Source: Gemmiger sp. An120
Lineage (GTDB): Bacteria; Bacillota; Clostridia; Oscillospirales; Ruminococcaceae
Assembly (NCBI RefSeq): GCF_002160955.1
Contig: NZ_NFLN01000003.1
Coordinates: 186,001-250,000, forward strand
Length of the DNA stretch: 64,000 bases
Direction of reading: 5' to 3'
The translations under genes were made by a program, and so were the position numbers. Every line of letters starts with the position of its first letter. Position 1 is the first letter of the stretch. Below the pieces are notes generated by a model. The model worked only from the letters and a program-made list of their open reading frames with translations, was not told the DNA's origin and made no database searches. Positions 44,307 to 53,032 of this stretch are shown one piece after another.

Positions 44307-44385
44307 ACGATCTCTCCCTTTCTTCTTTTCACCTGCATTATAAAGGTTTGCCACACTTTACGCAAGAATCCATAATATAGAAAAA

Positions 44386-44411
44386 CCGGGGCCTCCACAG
44401 GGAGGCCCCGG
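44386..44411 (-). terminator. Terminator of the small membrane protein gene
   Basis: CCGGGGCCTCC (44386-44396) with GGAGGCCCCGG (44401-44411); on the minus strand TTTTTCTAT follows. Confidence 0.85.
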
Positions 44412-44442
44412 CCGGGGAGATAAAACAGGGCGGCCGCCCGGA

Positions 44443-44769
44443 TCAGCGCAACTGTGCCCAGTCGCGACGGATGAACAGCCAGGTGATTACCGGCACCAGC
44501 AGGCTGCCGATCAGGGACATCACAATGGAGGCCAGCAGATTGCCGGAGGACAGGCTGCCGGTAACCGCCACCAGGAAGGACAGCACATAGCAGCAGCACA
44601 TCAGGATATAGCCGGCCTTTTTCTGGGCGAACAGCAGAATGGCCAGCCCGGCCAGAGACACCAGGGCGATAATGACCGAGGGGATACGGCCCTGCGTGGC
44701 ATTCAGAACCGTGGTGGCGGCGCAGAGCACCAGAGCAAACCAGAGCCAGATTTTGGAAGAACGCTTCAT
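44443..44769 (-). CDS. Small membrane protein of unknown function
   Basis: 108 residues, mostly four hydrophobic segments (IWLWFALVLCAATTVL, VIIALVSLAGLAILLF, GYILMCCCYVLSFLVAV, LLASIVMSLIGSLLVPVITWLFI). It has a basic N-terminus and an RRDWAQLR tail. I do not recognise a named family. The ATG follows AAAGGAG. It is a single-gene unit with its own strong promoter flanked by inverted repeats and a good terminator, so it is a deliberate regulated gene rather than a chance frame. Confidence 0.75.
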   Translation of the reverse strand: MKRSSKIWLWFALVLCAATTVLNATQGRIPSVIIALVSLAGLAILLFAQKKAGYILMCCCYVLSFLVAVTGSLSSGNLLASIVMSLIGSLLVPVITWLFIRRDWAQLR

Positions 44770-44820
44770 TGTTGTTTTCTCCTTTTGTGCAGGCCGGGCG
44801 GTTGACCCGGCGGGTTATTT

Positions 44821-44863
44821 ACTTGACTTGATCAAGTATAAAGCGAAAGGTTGACAAAGTCAA
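44821..44863 (-). promoter_or_regulatory. Promoter of the small membrane protein gene with two dyad operators
   Basis: On the minus strand TTGACT (complement of 44858-44863) and TATACT (complement of 44835-44840) are 17 bases apart. The -35 lies in an inverted repeat TTGAC-AAA-GTCAA (44851-44863), and the -10/start region overlaps the perfect palindrome ACTTGATCAAGT (44826-44837). This arrangement suggests control by a MarR-like dimer; the regulator is not adjacent. Confidence 0.6.
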
Positions 44864-45065
44864 GTATTATTTTTGATTTTCACAATTTCTTCTTTTTTCG
44901 CTGGTGTACCCAGTTTTTGGCAAAGGCCGCAAACCCGGCGGCCAAACCGACCGGGCAAAGAGGCGTCCTGCAGAAATTCGCCTGTTTTTCGTAACTTCAA
45001 GGCTTGCGCTCAATTTCCGGCTGCGCTAAACTCTTCTTATAGATGAGAGTTTCGGGAGGTGCCGC

Positions 45066-45911
45066 ATGAAAGAAGACCTGCTCGCCATTGGAAAAATGGC
45101 AAAACTGAACCGGATTTCCATCACCACACTGCGCCTGTACGATGAAAAAGGATTGCTCAAGCCCCGTTATGTGGATCCGGATACCGGTTATCGCTATTAC
45201 AGCATCGACCAGAACGCCCGGCTGGACATGATCGCCTATATGAAAGAGTTGGGTATGAGCCTTTCGGAGATCGGGCAGGCGCTGCAAAAGGAGGACATCA
45301 CCCTGATTGAGGAACTGCTGGCCCGGAAAAATGAGCAGCTGCACCAGCAGATGCGTCAGCTGAAAGCCCGTCATGATGCGGTGGAACGGGCAATCCAGTC
45401 TATCGAGCGGTACCGCAAATCCCCCGCCACAGGTACCTTGTCGCTGGAGTACATCGACCGCCGCTACGCCTGGGGCATCCCCTGCCCGGAAAACTTCTAC
45501 AGCAGCGGCATCCGCAGCTACGAGACCTCGCTGCAGGCGCTGCGCCACACCCTGGCGCAGCAGGGGCTGGAGCAGATCCATTCCTACAATATCGGCACCA
45601 CCATCGGGCGGGAAGACTTTCTGGCCGAGCGGTTTGTGCCCGGGCAGATCTTTCTGTTTGCCGGCCGGGATCTGCCGCTTCGGGACGGCGCGCCCCGGAT
45701 TGTGGACAGCGGCATGTACGCCTGCATATACCTGGACAACTACGATGATGAAATTCCCTGTGCCCGGATGCTGCTGGACTATTGCCGCCGCAACAATTAC
45801 AGGGTATCCGGCGACTATATCTGTGAGGTTATGACCGGTTTTCACGTGTTTGACAACGATCCCCGCAGCATGTTCCTGCGGCTGCAGGTACCGGTGGCAT
45901 TTGTCAAATAA
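45066..45911 (+). CDS. MerR-family regulator with effector-binding domain (BmrR/BltR-like)
   Basis: 281 residues. The N-terminal MerR helix-turn-helix has LLAIGKMAKLNRISITTLRLYDEKGLLKP and VDPDTGYRYYSIDQ, then a coiled-coil dimerisation helix. The C-terminal half is a GyrI-like ligand-binding domain (YAWGIPCPENFYSS... GRDLPLR). It is probably an activator that untwists a long-spacer promoter; exactly such a promoter lies 42 bases after its stop. The ATG follows GGGAGGTGCCGC. Confidence 0.9.
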   Translation: MKEDLLAIGKMAKLNRISITTLRLYDEKGLLKPRYVDPDTGYRYYSIDQNARLDMIAYMKELGMSLSEIGQALQKEDITLIEELLARKNEQLHQQMRQLKARHDAVERAIQSIERYRKSPATGTLSLEYIDRRYAWGIPCPENFYSSGIRSYETSLQALRHTLAQQGLEQIHSYNIGTTIGREDFLAERFVPGQIFLFAGRDLPLRDGAPRIVDSGMYACIYLDNYDDEIPCARMLLDYCRRNNYRVSGDYICEVMTGFHVFDNDPRSMFLRLQVPVAFVK

Positions 45912-45952
45912 AGACGTTTGAGAAAATATTGTGAATTTTTTCACGGAATCTG

Positions 45953-45983
45953 TTGACTCTCCTGCGGCTGCAGGGTTTAGACT
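45953..45983 (+). promoter_or_regulatory. MerR-type promoter (19-bp spacer with central dyad)
   Basis: TTGACT (45953-45958) and TAGACT (45978-45983) are 19 bases apart, the hallmark of MerR-controlled promoters. The spacer contains CCTGC-GGCT-GCAGG, and the overall pattern TTGACTCTCC...GGGTTTAGACT resembles known MerR-family multidrug-regulator operators. Confidence 0.8.
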
Positions 45984-46040
45984 GAAAGCAACGAGGGGGC
46001 GCTCAGCGCCCAGCCCGCGCAAAACCGCGGGCCAGCCAAA

Positions 46041-48659
46041 TCAGACAGCCGGAAAAGGAGGCAGTTTTCCATGGAAAAGATCAAGGTCGTTCAGTACGGG
46101 TGCGGCAAGATGGCCAAATATACCCTGCGGTATCTGTATGAACATGGTGCGCAGATTGTGGGCGCCATCGACGTAAATCCCGAGGTTGTGGGAATGGATG
46201 TGGGCGATTTTGCCGGGCTGGGTGTCAAGACCGGCATCCTGATCTCCAACGACGCCGACCGGGTGCTGGACGAATGTGACGCGGACGTGGCCATTGTGAC
46301 CCTGTTCAGCTTTATCGGGGACATCTATGACCATGTGGAGAAATGCGTGTCCCGCGGTATCAACGTAATTACCACCTGCGAGGAGGCCATCTATCCCTGG
46401 ACCACCGCCGCCGCACAGATCAACCGTCTGGACGCGCTGGCCAAAGAGACCGGCTGCACCATCACCGGCTCCGGCATGCAGGACATTTTCTGGATCAACA
46501 TGGTGGCTATGGTGGCCAGCGGCTGCCACAAGCTCACCCGCATCCAGGGCGCCTACAGCTACAACGTGGAGGACTACGGCCTGGCACTGGCCAAGGCCCA
46601 CGGCTGCGGCCTGACCAAAGAGGAGTTTGAGGCGCAGATCGCCCATCCCGCCGCTTTTGAGCCCTCCTACGCCTGGAACGCCAGCGAAGCCATCTGCAAC
46701 AAACTGGGTCTGACCATCAAGTCCATCACCCAGAAGCACGTTCCCTGCGTAGCCGACCACGATATGTACAGCGCCACCCTGGGCGAAACCATTCCGGCCG
46801 GCAACTGCATCGGCATGTCCGCTGTGGTAACCATTGAAACGATGCAGGGTATCACCATCGAGGAAGAGACCATCGGCAAGGTTTACGGCCCGGACGACGG
46901 CGATATGTGCGACTGGAAACTCTCCGGCGAACCGGACACCGAGTTCCATGTGGTCAAACCCGCCACCGTGGAGCACACCTGCGCCACCATCGTGAACCGC
47001 ATTCCTTCCCTGCTGAACGCTCCCGCCGGATACGTGACCTGCGACCAGCTGGAGCCGCACTGCTATCTGACCTACCCGATGGAATACCACGTATAATCTG
47101 ACAAAAGCGCCCCCGTCCGGAAAATACCGGGCGGGGGCGCCTCTGTTTGCAAAGCAAAGAACAAAGCCCCGTGCAGATTGCACAGGGCTTTGTTTTGGTG
47201 GAGTACGGGACCGGGAATCCGAACCGAAGGCTGCGAAAATATCGGACAGACTCACAGTCTGGCTGCCGTTCTTGTAGTTGTAGGTGAAGACCAGCTTGTC
47301 ATCGAACACGTAGATGGAGTTGAGGAAGATGTCGATGATCTTCCGCTGGTAGGCTTTGTCGTTCGGGTCGCCATAGCGGAACCGGGAGATCCACTCTATA
47401 ATATCCTCCCGGCTGTACTGTGGGTGTTCCAGTTCTGCCTGCAGGATGCTGGCTTTCACATTGTCACGCAGCTGCTCCAATTCCTCCAGTCGCTGGCGGG
47501 TACTGCTGGTGAAGATACCCTGCTGGATGGCATTGAGCATATTCTCGATGCCCCGTTCGGTGTCGGCCAGCTGACGGCGGAGCAAGGGCAGGGAGTTGTC
47601 CTCGGTATTTTGCAGGGCCACCAGTTCGTCTGCGATCTGGGAAATGAGGTCATCCTGGAACACTCGCTGGATAGTGTACATCACAGCGATATGCTCGATC
47701 CAGTCTTTTTTCACGGCCTTTTTGTGGCAGCCCTGCCGCCGCTTGGCTGCTCCGCATTTGTAATAGCGGTGGATGGTGCCGTTGCGGCCTTTCCCGCTTT
47801 CTCCGATCATCATCCGGCCGCAGTGCCCACAGAACAGCTTGGTCGTCAACAGGTATTCTTCTTCGGCCTTTGCCCTGGCGGGAGCCCTTTGGTTCTTTTT
47901 CATTCGTTCCTGCACCCTTTCAAACAACTCTTTAGGGACGATGGCGGGGATTGCATCAGGAATCACTACGTCCTTGTACCGGTATTCGCCAATGTACTTT
48001 CTGTTTTTCAGCAGACGATTAAAGCTGTTCATGCGAAATTCATGGCCCTTTCTGGTCAGCAGATGGCGCTCGTTGAGGGTCTCGATGATTTCCCGCACTG
48101 TTTCGCCGTCTGCGTATCGCTGGAAAATCTCCCGCACCACCGGTGCAGTCAGCGGGTCGATTCGCAAGCGGTGGTCTTCCCCTAAGCGATATCCAAGAGG
48201 AATGCTGCCACCATTGTTCTTACCCTTGAGTGCATTTTCACGCAGCCCTCGATTGATCTTCTGGGCCAGTTCCGCCGAGTAGTATTCCGCCATGCCCTCC
48301 AGCATAGACTCCAGAATAATGCCCTCCGGGCCGTCGGAAATCTGCTCCGTCGCAGAGATGACCCGCACCCCGTTTTTCTTCAGCTGGGATTTGTAGTGGG
48401 CGCTGTCGTATCGGTTGCGGGCGAAGCGGTCCAGCTTCCACACCAGTACCGTGTCGAACAGCCCTTTGGCGCTGTCCCGTATCATCCGTTGGAACTCCGG
48501 GCGGTTGTCCGTCTTGGCGGACAGGGCCCGGTCGATGTAGCTTTGCAATACCAGGATGCCGTTCCGCTCGGCGTATTCCTTGCATTCCCGCAGCTGTCCC
48601 TCGATGCTTTCCTCTCGCTGGTTGTCGCTGCTGTATCGGGCATAAATGACTGCTTTCAT
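46041..48659 (-). CDS. Large serine recombinase; recognisable part ends near 47226, frame open to 46041
   Basis: Recognisable residues 1-478 (48659 down to about 47226): catalytic resolvase domain with Ser in IYARYSS (S10/S11) and [16 protein letters not shown], the recombinase domain, a zinc ribbon (FCGHCGRMM...[13 protein letters not shown]) and a coiled coil. It should catalyse site-specific integration or excision. After FGSD the frame has no stop and continues for another ~395 codons antisense to the dehydrogenase gene at 46071-47096. The native C-terminus is thus apparently lost or fused at the junction. The ATG at 48659 is preferred over 48665, because AGGAGG abuts the latter. Confidence 0.8.
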   Translation of the reverse strand: MKAVIYARYSSDNQREESIEGQLRECKEYAERNGILVLQSYIDRALSAKTDNRPEFQRMIRDSAKGLFDTVLVWKLDRFARNRYDSAHYKSQLKKNGVRVISATEQISDGPEGIILESMLEGMAEYYSAELAQKINRGLRENALKGKNNGGSIPLGYRLGEDHRLRIDPLTAPVVREIFQRYADGETVREIIETLNERHLLTRKGHEFRMNSFNRLLKNRKYIGEYRYKDVVIPDAIPAIVPKELFERVQERMKKNQRAPARAKAEEEYLLTTKLFCGHCGRMMIGESGKGRNGTIHRYYKCGAAKRRQGCHKKAVKKDWIEHIAVMYTIQRVFQDDLISQIADELVALQNTEDNSLPLLRRQLADTERGIENMLNAIQQGIFTSSTRQRLEELEQLRDNVKASILQAELEHPQYSREDIIEWISRFRYGDPNDKAYQRKIIDIFLNSIYVFDDKLVFTYNYKNGSQTVSLSDIFAAFGSDSRSRTPPKQSPVQSARGFVLCFANRGAPARYFPDGGAFVRLYVVFHRVGQIAVRLQLVAGHVSGGSVQQGRNAVHDGGAGVLHGGGFDHMELGVRFAGEFPVAHIAVVRAVNLADGLFLDGDTLHRFNGYHSGHADAVAGRNGFAQGGAVHIVVGYAGNVLLGDGLDGQTQFVADGFAGVPGVGGLKSGGMGDLRLKLLFGQAAAVGLGQCQAVVLHVVAVGALDAGELVAAAGHHSHHVDPENVLHAGAGDGAAGLFGQRVQTVDLCGGGGPGIDGLLAGGNYVDTAGHAFLHMVIDVPDKAEQGHNGHVRVTFVQHPVGVVGDQDAGLDTQPGKIAHIHSHNLGIYVDGAHNLRTMFIQIPQGIFGHLAAPVLNDLDLFHGKLPPFPAV
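46071..47096 (+). CDS. NAD(P)-dependent dehydrogenase of the 2,4-diaminopentanoate dehydrogenase family
   Basis: 341 residues. The N-terminal Rossmann motif is [17 protein letters not shown], followed by [15 protein letters not shown] and EEAIYPW. It belongs to the dihydrodipicolinate reductase-like clan that includes 2,4-diaminopentanoate dehydrogenase of anaerobic ornithine degradation. No other ornithine-degradation genes (ora/ort/orr) are present, so the substrate is unproven. The ATG follows AAAAGGAGG. It is the only gene downstream of the MerR-type promoter and is therefore probably inducible by the MerR ligand. Confidence 0.75.
   Translation: MEKIKVVQYGCGKMAKYTLRYLYEHGAQIVGAIDVNPEVVGMDVGDFAGLGVKTGILISNDADRVLDECDADVAIVTLFSFIGDIYDHVEKCVSRGINVITTCEEAIYPWTTAAAQINRLDALAKETGCTITGSGMQDIFWINMVAMVASGCHKLTRIQGAYSYNVEDYGLALAKAHGCGLTKEEFEAQIAHPAAFEPSYAWNASEAICNKLGLTIKSITQKHVPCVADHDMYSATLGETIPAGNCIGMSAVVTIETMQGITIEEETIGKVYGPDDGDMCDWKLSGEPDTEFHVVKPATVEHTCATIVNRIPSLLNAPAGYVTCDQLEPHCYLTYPMEYHV
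47107..47140 (+). terminator. Terminator of the dehydrogenase gene
   Basis: A 14-bp stem (47107-47120 with 47127-47140, one G-U) follows the stop; the trailing sequence CTCTGTTTG is only moderately T-rich. Confidence 0.7.
47160..47225 (-). other. tRNA 3'-end-like scrap with terminator hairpin at island edge
   Basis: On the minus strand the recombinase frame runs into GGTTCGGATTCC...TACTCCACCA (47196-47225). This resembles a T-loop, acceptor strand and CCA end, followed by a stem AACAAAGCCC...GGGCTTTGTT (47160-47194) like a tRNA terminator. The T-arm does not fold with canonical spacing (2-4 extra bases), so it is not an intact tRNA. It shares TGGTGGAG with the intact tRNA-Ala end at 52368 and may mark one edge of the inserted DNA. 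Confidence 0.4.
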
Positions 48660-48900
48660 TGGCATTCCTCCTTCTGGTCACTTGCGGGGTTTGGGGCGCC
48701 GCCCCAAGGTTTGCGTTTGGTGGATATCCAAACGCTATGCTTGCAAAATCAGTCGCGGCAGATAGGGCGGCTTTTCAGCTCAACACAGTACCACAGGAAA
48801 CCACTGAAAGCTATCACCAATCTGCACAACCTTTTCTGCCGAATCTATGCAAAAGAGTACCGGCTGGGAAGGAAGACCCTTCCCAGCACGGCGGGAGTTC

Positions 48901-49158
48901 TCAACCCTGCTGCTCCCGTTCTGCACGCCACTGTTTCAGAGCGGCTTGTCCTTCGTCGCTGGCAAAGTAGGCTCGCATCTGCGGCAGCAATGCGCGGGCC
49001 AGACTTTCCACCGCCGTTTTGGGCAATCGCTCTGACTGGTTTGTCTTGATGACCTCGGTGGCAGGCACCCCTCCTTTCCTGTAAGCATATTCTTCTTTCC
49101 CAGTCGGTACAGGTGGGTGGTAAGCGATAGCTTGCCACCCCCTATAGTCCCCCTCCAC
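48901..49158 (-). CDS. Small mobile-element-associated protein of unknown function
   Basis: About 85 residues; the convincing part is YAYRKGGVPATEVIKTNQSERLPKTAVESLARALLPQMRAYFASDEGQAALKQW, which has the helical, charged look of small proteins often found beside clostridial serine recombinases. The start is uncertain: GTG at 49158 is weakly supported. It is on the same strand as the recombinase and upstream of it (about 240 bases, containing two short hairpins near 48692-48734). Confidence 0.5.
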   Translation of the reverse strand: MEGDYRGWQAIAYHPPVPTGKEEYAYRKGGVPATEVIKTNQSERLPKTAVESLARALLPQMRAYFASDEGQAALKQWRAEREQQG

Positions 49159-49311
49159 AAGACTGTTTGACCAGAAAATTCATGTTCCCAGCATAGCATC
49201 CGGGAATTGCAATTTCAAGGCTTTTTGGGTATACTGTAAGTAATCATATTTTTGCTAAATCATAATTCCCATAAAATTGCAGCATACAGGAGAAGATACG
49301 CAGGAGGATAC

Positions 49312-50337
49312 ATGGAAGGATACGCCTTTGTAACCAAAGAACCGCTTCTGGGGCCTGTTGTTCTGGCCCTTCGGGTGGATGTACCGGGCCGGAAAGAACA
49401 GCTTTGGCTGGGAGAAGAACAGGATGTGGAGGCTGCCCTGCGGGGTAAAGAGCGTCCGCTGTTTCTGGCCCAAACCCGCCCGCTGGGGGCCTTTTGGTGT
49501 GAGTTCGGGCAGACAGCCGCCGAGGGCTGGACGGAGGCCATTTGGGCCCTTTCCGACGCCCTGACGGCGAAGAAACGTTCCCAGCGGGAAGAACGGGAGC
49601 AGGCCGCCGCCCAGCTTCTTTCCCAGCAGGCAGAGGGCAACGGCACCAATGCTGCCGCCTGGTATGCGGCCATTCAGATCTGGGAGATGTATCTGCGCTG
49701 CCGCCGGGGCCGGGACAGCCAGCAGGCGGCCCAGGCTCTGCGGAACTATGCCCAGCTGCTAACACTGCCCTTCGGCCAGTACACCCCGGAGATGGTCCAC
49801 TGGCTCCGGGACAAGCCGGTGATCCCCGTCTGGAACGACCGGCGGGACGGAAAGCTGGAGGTGTGGTATCCCCAGGGGCAAACGCCCTTTGAGTGCGCCG
49901 TGGTGAAGGACTCCCTGCGGCCTGCCCTCATCTATTACCGCCAGCGCATTCTGGACGCCGGGCTGCTCATGCGCCGGTGCAGTCAGTGCGGACGCATCTT
50001 CTTCGGCCCGGACGCCCGCAGCACCCTGTGCAGCGACCGCTGCCGTAAAGCCAGCCGAAAAGCCGCCAAGCGCCAGTTCGACGGCCGGGCCAAGGGCAAG
50101 GACTACGAGCAGGCCTACGACCGGGAGTACATGTTCTGGTACAACCGCATCACCAAACTAAAAAAGGCCGGCGCACCACCCGAACAGATCGGGCGGGCGC
50201 AGGCCGCATTAAAGGAGTTTCGCAAAGAGGCGCTGATTCGTAAACAGCAGGTCAAGGAGAAAAAGCTGCCCGCCACCCAGTTCATTAGCTGGATGATCGG
50301 GCAGGAGGCGGTGATTGAGGGAATTTGCGGAGAATGA
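49312..50337 (+). CDS. Zinc-finger-like protein of unknown function in the island
   Basis: 341 residues. A treble-clef-like Cys set C223-x2-C226-x13-C240-x3-C244 (CSQCGRIFFG...LCSDRC) is followed by a strongly basic helical region (RKASRKAAKRQFDGRAKGKDYEQ), suggesting nucleic-acid binding. The N-terminal 200 residues are helical, with no motif I can name; similar proteins occur in clostridial mobile DNA. The ATG at 49312 follows AGGAGGATAC; the open frame 20 codons upstream is not preferred. It is transcribed opposite to its neighbours. Confidence 0.7.
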   Translation: MEGYAFVTKEPLLGPVVLALRVDVPGRKEQLWLGEEQDVEAALRGKERPLFLAQTRPLGAFWCEFGQTAAEGWTEAIWALSDALTAKKRSQREEREQAAAQLLSQQAEGNGTNAAAWYAAIQIWEMYLRCRRGRDSQQAAQALRNYAQLLTLPFGQYTPEMVHWLRDKPVIPVWNDRRDGKLEVWYPQGQTPFECAVVKDSLRPALIYYRQRILDAGLLMRRCSQCGRIFFGPDARSTLCSDRCRKASRKAAKRQFDGRAKGKDYEQAYDREYMFWYNRITKLKKAGAPPEQIGRAQAALKEFRKEALIRKQQVKEKKLPATQFISWMIGQEAVIEGICGE

Positions 50338-50463
50338 AGAGGAGGTGGCAATCCATGTGGATTGCCACCTCCTTTTCAACGCGCTAAGTTTGTTTATCTG
50401 GATTGCCAGTGGGCACTCCTTTTAAGAAGCCGTTCGTATTGTGCCTGACACGAGTACAAACAA

Positions 50464-52158
50464 TTAGCCAAGTAACTGCCGAATCTTATCCATTAGTAGG
50501 GCCTTACGCTTTTCATAAAATTCTCCAAAATGTTCCAGTTCAAGCGAAACGCCGTCAGGAATAAGCGCCTCTTTGCGGAACACAGCCTTTTGCTCATCAT
50601 TCATATCGTTGTAGTAATCCACAAGCCGCATGTCATTTTTGCTGGCATTTTGCCTGCCTTCAAGAAGATGCAGATTGGGCAGACGGTTGCGATTGCTTCT
50701 CCATTTGTTCCACTCTTCCATCGGGACAGAAACCGGATTTGTTCTGTTGAATCTTTCATCGGGATGTAAATGATCCTGTTCGTATTTGTAATTTTTATTG
50801 ATCCAATCTAATCCCAGGAAATACAATACCTCTCCTGCCACACGGCTTCCTTTTTCGGCATTGAGGATATCGTCTATTTTCCCATCGGTCACACGGAGGT
50901 CGCTTATTTGATTCTCCATCATATCAACAGTTATTTCGTAGTTGTAGCTGTTGATACTACTCTTCATCTGCTGCAATTTGCTGGTGGTGCCGGATTGGAA
51001 ATAGGTGAACAAAACCGCCCGGACTAAATAGGCCCGGATGCCTTCCAGATTCTTTTCATATTCCGGGTTGTAGTATATGAAATAAATGATAGGCAACAAC
51101 ACGTTCCAGCTGTTGGCAAAGCGGCTGACCTCGATTTTCATGCTCTTTAACACAGTTTCCAGGTTTCGGAGCGCCTTTTTAAATTCCTGCCAGTGATTCT
51201 TTAAATCTTCCGCTATCTGTTTGTTGATGTTGGATTTCACAACGTCACCGTACAGCATGAGGGCGGCCCGTACAATAAAATCCGTTCCAAACCCGGCATA
51301 AGGACCTTCCAGAACCTTTCCGAATTCAGTCTTTGCACTTGGCCAGTAGGCTTCCAAAATCGACATGGTGATCTCGTGCTTTTTCAATGCTTTACCGCCG
51401 CTGTTAAAGCGGACAAACATCTCCAACGCATCGTCTTGTTTCATATCTTTAATCTTTGTATAGCGAATCAGTTTTTCTACAAAAATTTTACGGTATAACT
51501 GGTTCAGTATGCCGCGTGCATACTCTTTGCTTTCCGGCGGCACATTGACGATTGCTTTTTCGATGGCCTGTTCCCTTGTGCTGTCCTCTCGGAATTGCGG
51601 GCCTAAAATGTTTTTGACTTCAAATTGAGTCGGGCTCAATTTTCCAATTCTTTCGGCAAACCGGATATCAAATTTCTTGCTGTTGTACTCTTCTTCATCC
51701 ACAGCCAGTCTGTTTTTATTCAGCTCGATGAGAAGTTTGACTACGGTGCCTCCGGCTATCTTCTTTCTTGCGTGTTTCTGCCGGATATACGCCTGACCGT
51801 AAAGCGATAAAAACAGCGATGTCAGCCGCTGCTGGCCATCCAGAACAGCTGTGTCGGTCAAATTTACATTGATACTGCTCAATTCGTAGTTCACGCTATC
51901 GGCCTGTTTTCTGCTGTCGAAAGTGACTTCCGACAAAAAATTGCAGAAATATGTATCCCAACTCACATTGTCGTCATCCACATGCCAAAACAAAAAGGTC
52001 GCAATCGGATAATCAAGCAGGATAGAATCCCAGAGTTTTTCTATCTGCTCCATGCTCCAAACATACTGCCTTTGAAATGCAGGCATAACATATTTTCCGT
52101 TTTTGATATTCTCAAGCGCCTCATAGATTGTGATACTGTCGTCAATCAAAACACTCAT
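50464..52158 (-). CDS. DUF262 / GmrSD-like putative restriction (defence) protein
   Basis: 564 residues. The N-terminal DUF262 (ParB/Srx-like NTPase-nuclease) domain has VMPAFQRQYVW near residue 24 and the signature DGQQRLTSLF from D107. The C-terminal region carries an HNH-like DUF1524 pattern with QDHLHPDERF (D462-H463-L-H465) and LPNLHLLEGRQNASKN. Such DUF262+DUF1524 proteins include GmrSD and related type IV restriction enzymes that cut modified phage DNA. The gene is visibly AT-richer than its surroundings, consistent with recent acquisition. No partner gene or methylase is adjacent. The ATG follows GAGAGG. Confidence 0.82.
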   Translation of the reverse strand: MSVLIDDSITIYEALENIKNGKYVMPAFQRQYVWSMEQIEKLWDSILLDYPIATFLFWHVDDDNVSWDTYFCNFLSEVTFDSRKQADSVNYELSSINVNLTDTAVLDGQQRLTSLFLSLYGQAYIRQKHARKKIAGGTVVKLLIELNKNRLAVDEEEYNSKKFDIRFAERIGKLSPTQFEVKNILGPQFREDSTREQAIEKAIVNVPPESKEYARGILNQLYRKIFVEKLIRYTKIKDMKQDDALEMFVRFNSGGKALKKHEITMSILEAYWPSAKTEFGKVLEGPYAGFGTDFIVRAALMLYGDVVKSNINKQIAEDLKNHWQEFKKALRNLETVLKSMKIEVSRFANSWNVLLPIIYFIYYNPEYEKNLEGIRAYLVRAVLFTYFQSGTTSKLQQMKSSINSYNYEITVDMMENQISDLRVTDGKIDDILNAEKGSRVAGEVLYFLGLDWINKNYKYEQDHLHPDERFNRTNPVSVPMEEWNKWRSNRNRLPNLHLLEGRQNASKNDMRLVDYYNDMNDEQKAVFRKEALIPDGVSLELEHFGEFYEKRKALLMDKIRQLLG

Positions 52159-52265
52159 GGCTTACCTCTCCGCTCTGTATACCTGTTATTTTCAAGATAT
52201 CTGGCCATTTTCTTTTATTGTACAGTCGTTCCATAGTTTTGTCTATGGACAGCTTAATCTACAGC

Positions 52266-52298
52266 AAAAAGACGCCTTTTTATCAAAAGCGTCTTTTT
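52266..52298. terminator. Hairpin upstream of the DUF262 gene
   Basis: AAAAAGACGC (52266-52275) and GCGTCTTTTT (52289-52298) form a stem with A and T flanks. It can terminate the minus-strand tRNA transcript or transcription entering from the island. Confidence 0.7.
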
Positions 52299-52317
52299 TG
52301 TTTATTCCGTATAAACA

Positions 52318-52361
52318 ACAAATCCGAACCCATCGCCAATCGGCACAAGGTTCGGATTTGT
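52318..52361 (-). terminator. Hairpin directly after tRNA-Ala
   Basis: A 13-bp inverted repeat (52318-52330 with 52349-52361) starts 6 bases past the CCA end and is followed on the minus strand by TTGTTGTTTAT. Confidence 0.6.
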
Positions 52362-52367
52362 CTGTCG

Positions 52368-52443
<76 letters not shown>

Positions 52444-52476
52444 ATATTCAAGGCCCTGTCTCAAGGCCGTTTCGTT

Positions 52477-52505
52477 ATTATAGCAAAGAACAAAAGCATT
52501 GTCAA
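52477..52505 (-). promoter_or_regulatory. Promoter of tRNA-Ala
   Basis: On the minus strand TTGACA (complement of 52500-52505) and TATAAT (complement of 52477-52482) with a 17-base spacer: a perfect consensus promoter. Confidence 0.85.
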
Positions 52506-52560
52506 GTACTCAACCGAAGAAAAAAGGAAATGTGTAACTTGACGAAAAAATTCAAAGCTC

Positions 52561-52589
52561 TTGTTTCACATTTCAATTAGGTTTATAAT
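52561..52589 (+). promoter_or_regulatory. Promoter of the V/A-ATPase operon
   Basis: TTGTTT (52561-52566) and TATAAT (52584-52589) are 17 bases apart, giving a leader of roughly 110 bases before the first gene. A second AT-rich stretch (TATATACTATAAATAAG, about 52613-52630) follows. Confidence 0.6.
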
Positions 52590-52704
52590 GAAGCTGATTT
52601 GGCCTTCGCTGCTTATATACTATAAATAAGTAAGATGAGGCGCTGAACCATAAATCGCAACGGCAGGCGTTGTTCCTGTGTTTTTTGGAAGGAGATGTTT
52701 TACT

Positions 52705-53031
52705 ATGAATGGCACAAATGAATTGCTGCGCGCCATTTTAAAGATCGACGAGGAGGAGCGAGCACGCACCCAGGCCACCGAGGAGTATCGCCAAAAAGCG
52801 CAGGCCGATAAGGCCGCTAAGGCAAAGCAGATGGAAGAGCAGGCCATGGAAGACATGCGCCATGATGTGGACGAGTTCGCCCAGGCCGAGAAGGCCCGTG
52901 CCGAAGGTGAGCTTGCCGCCCAGGCAAAGCGCAAGCAGCAGATCCTGGACCAGCTGGACCAGCAGCTGCAGAAAAACAAAGACGCCTGGGTCGACACCAT
53001 CCTGACCCGGGTGTTGGGCGGGGGGCAGTAA
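52705..53031 (+). CDS. V/A-type ATPase subunit G/H (peripheral stalk coiled coil)
   Basis: 108 residues, almost entirely charged helix (EEERARTQATEEYRQKAQADKAAKAKQMEEQ...), consistent with the G (also called H) subunit that pairs with subunit E to form the peripheral stalk. The start at 52705 follows GGAAGGAG; an upstream in-frame start would include that site. It is the first gene of the ATPase operon and is adjacent to subunit C, with a 1-base gap. Confidence 0.75.
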   Translation: MNGTNELLRAILKIDEEERARTQATEEYRQKAQADKAAKAKQMEEQAMEDMRHDVDEFAQAEKARAEGELAAQAKRKQQILDQLDQQLQKNKDAWVDTILTRVLGGGQ

Positions 53032-53032
53032 C

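Larger units (their letters stand above)
47196..52367. mobile_element. Putative integrated island next to tRNA-Ala
   Basis: A large serine recombinase at one end, accessory genes without metabolic partners, a visibly AT-richer DUF262 gene, and a tRNA-Ala whose 3' end faces the segment together suggest an integrated mobile segment. The exact ends are not proven: only an 8-base identity (TGGTGGAG) is shared between the two candidate edges. No conjugation or phage structural genes are present. Confidence 0.5.

Noticed and set aside
48659-48970. Plus-strand frame starting inside the recombinase start region
   Set aside because: No ribosome-binding site or recognisable motif; it overlaps the better supported minus-strand small protein.
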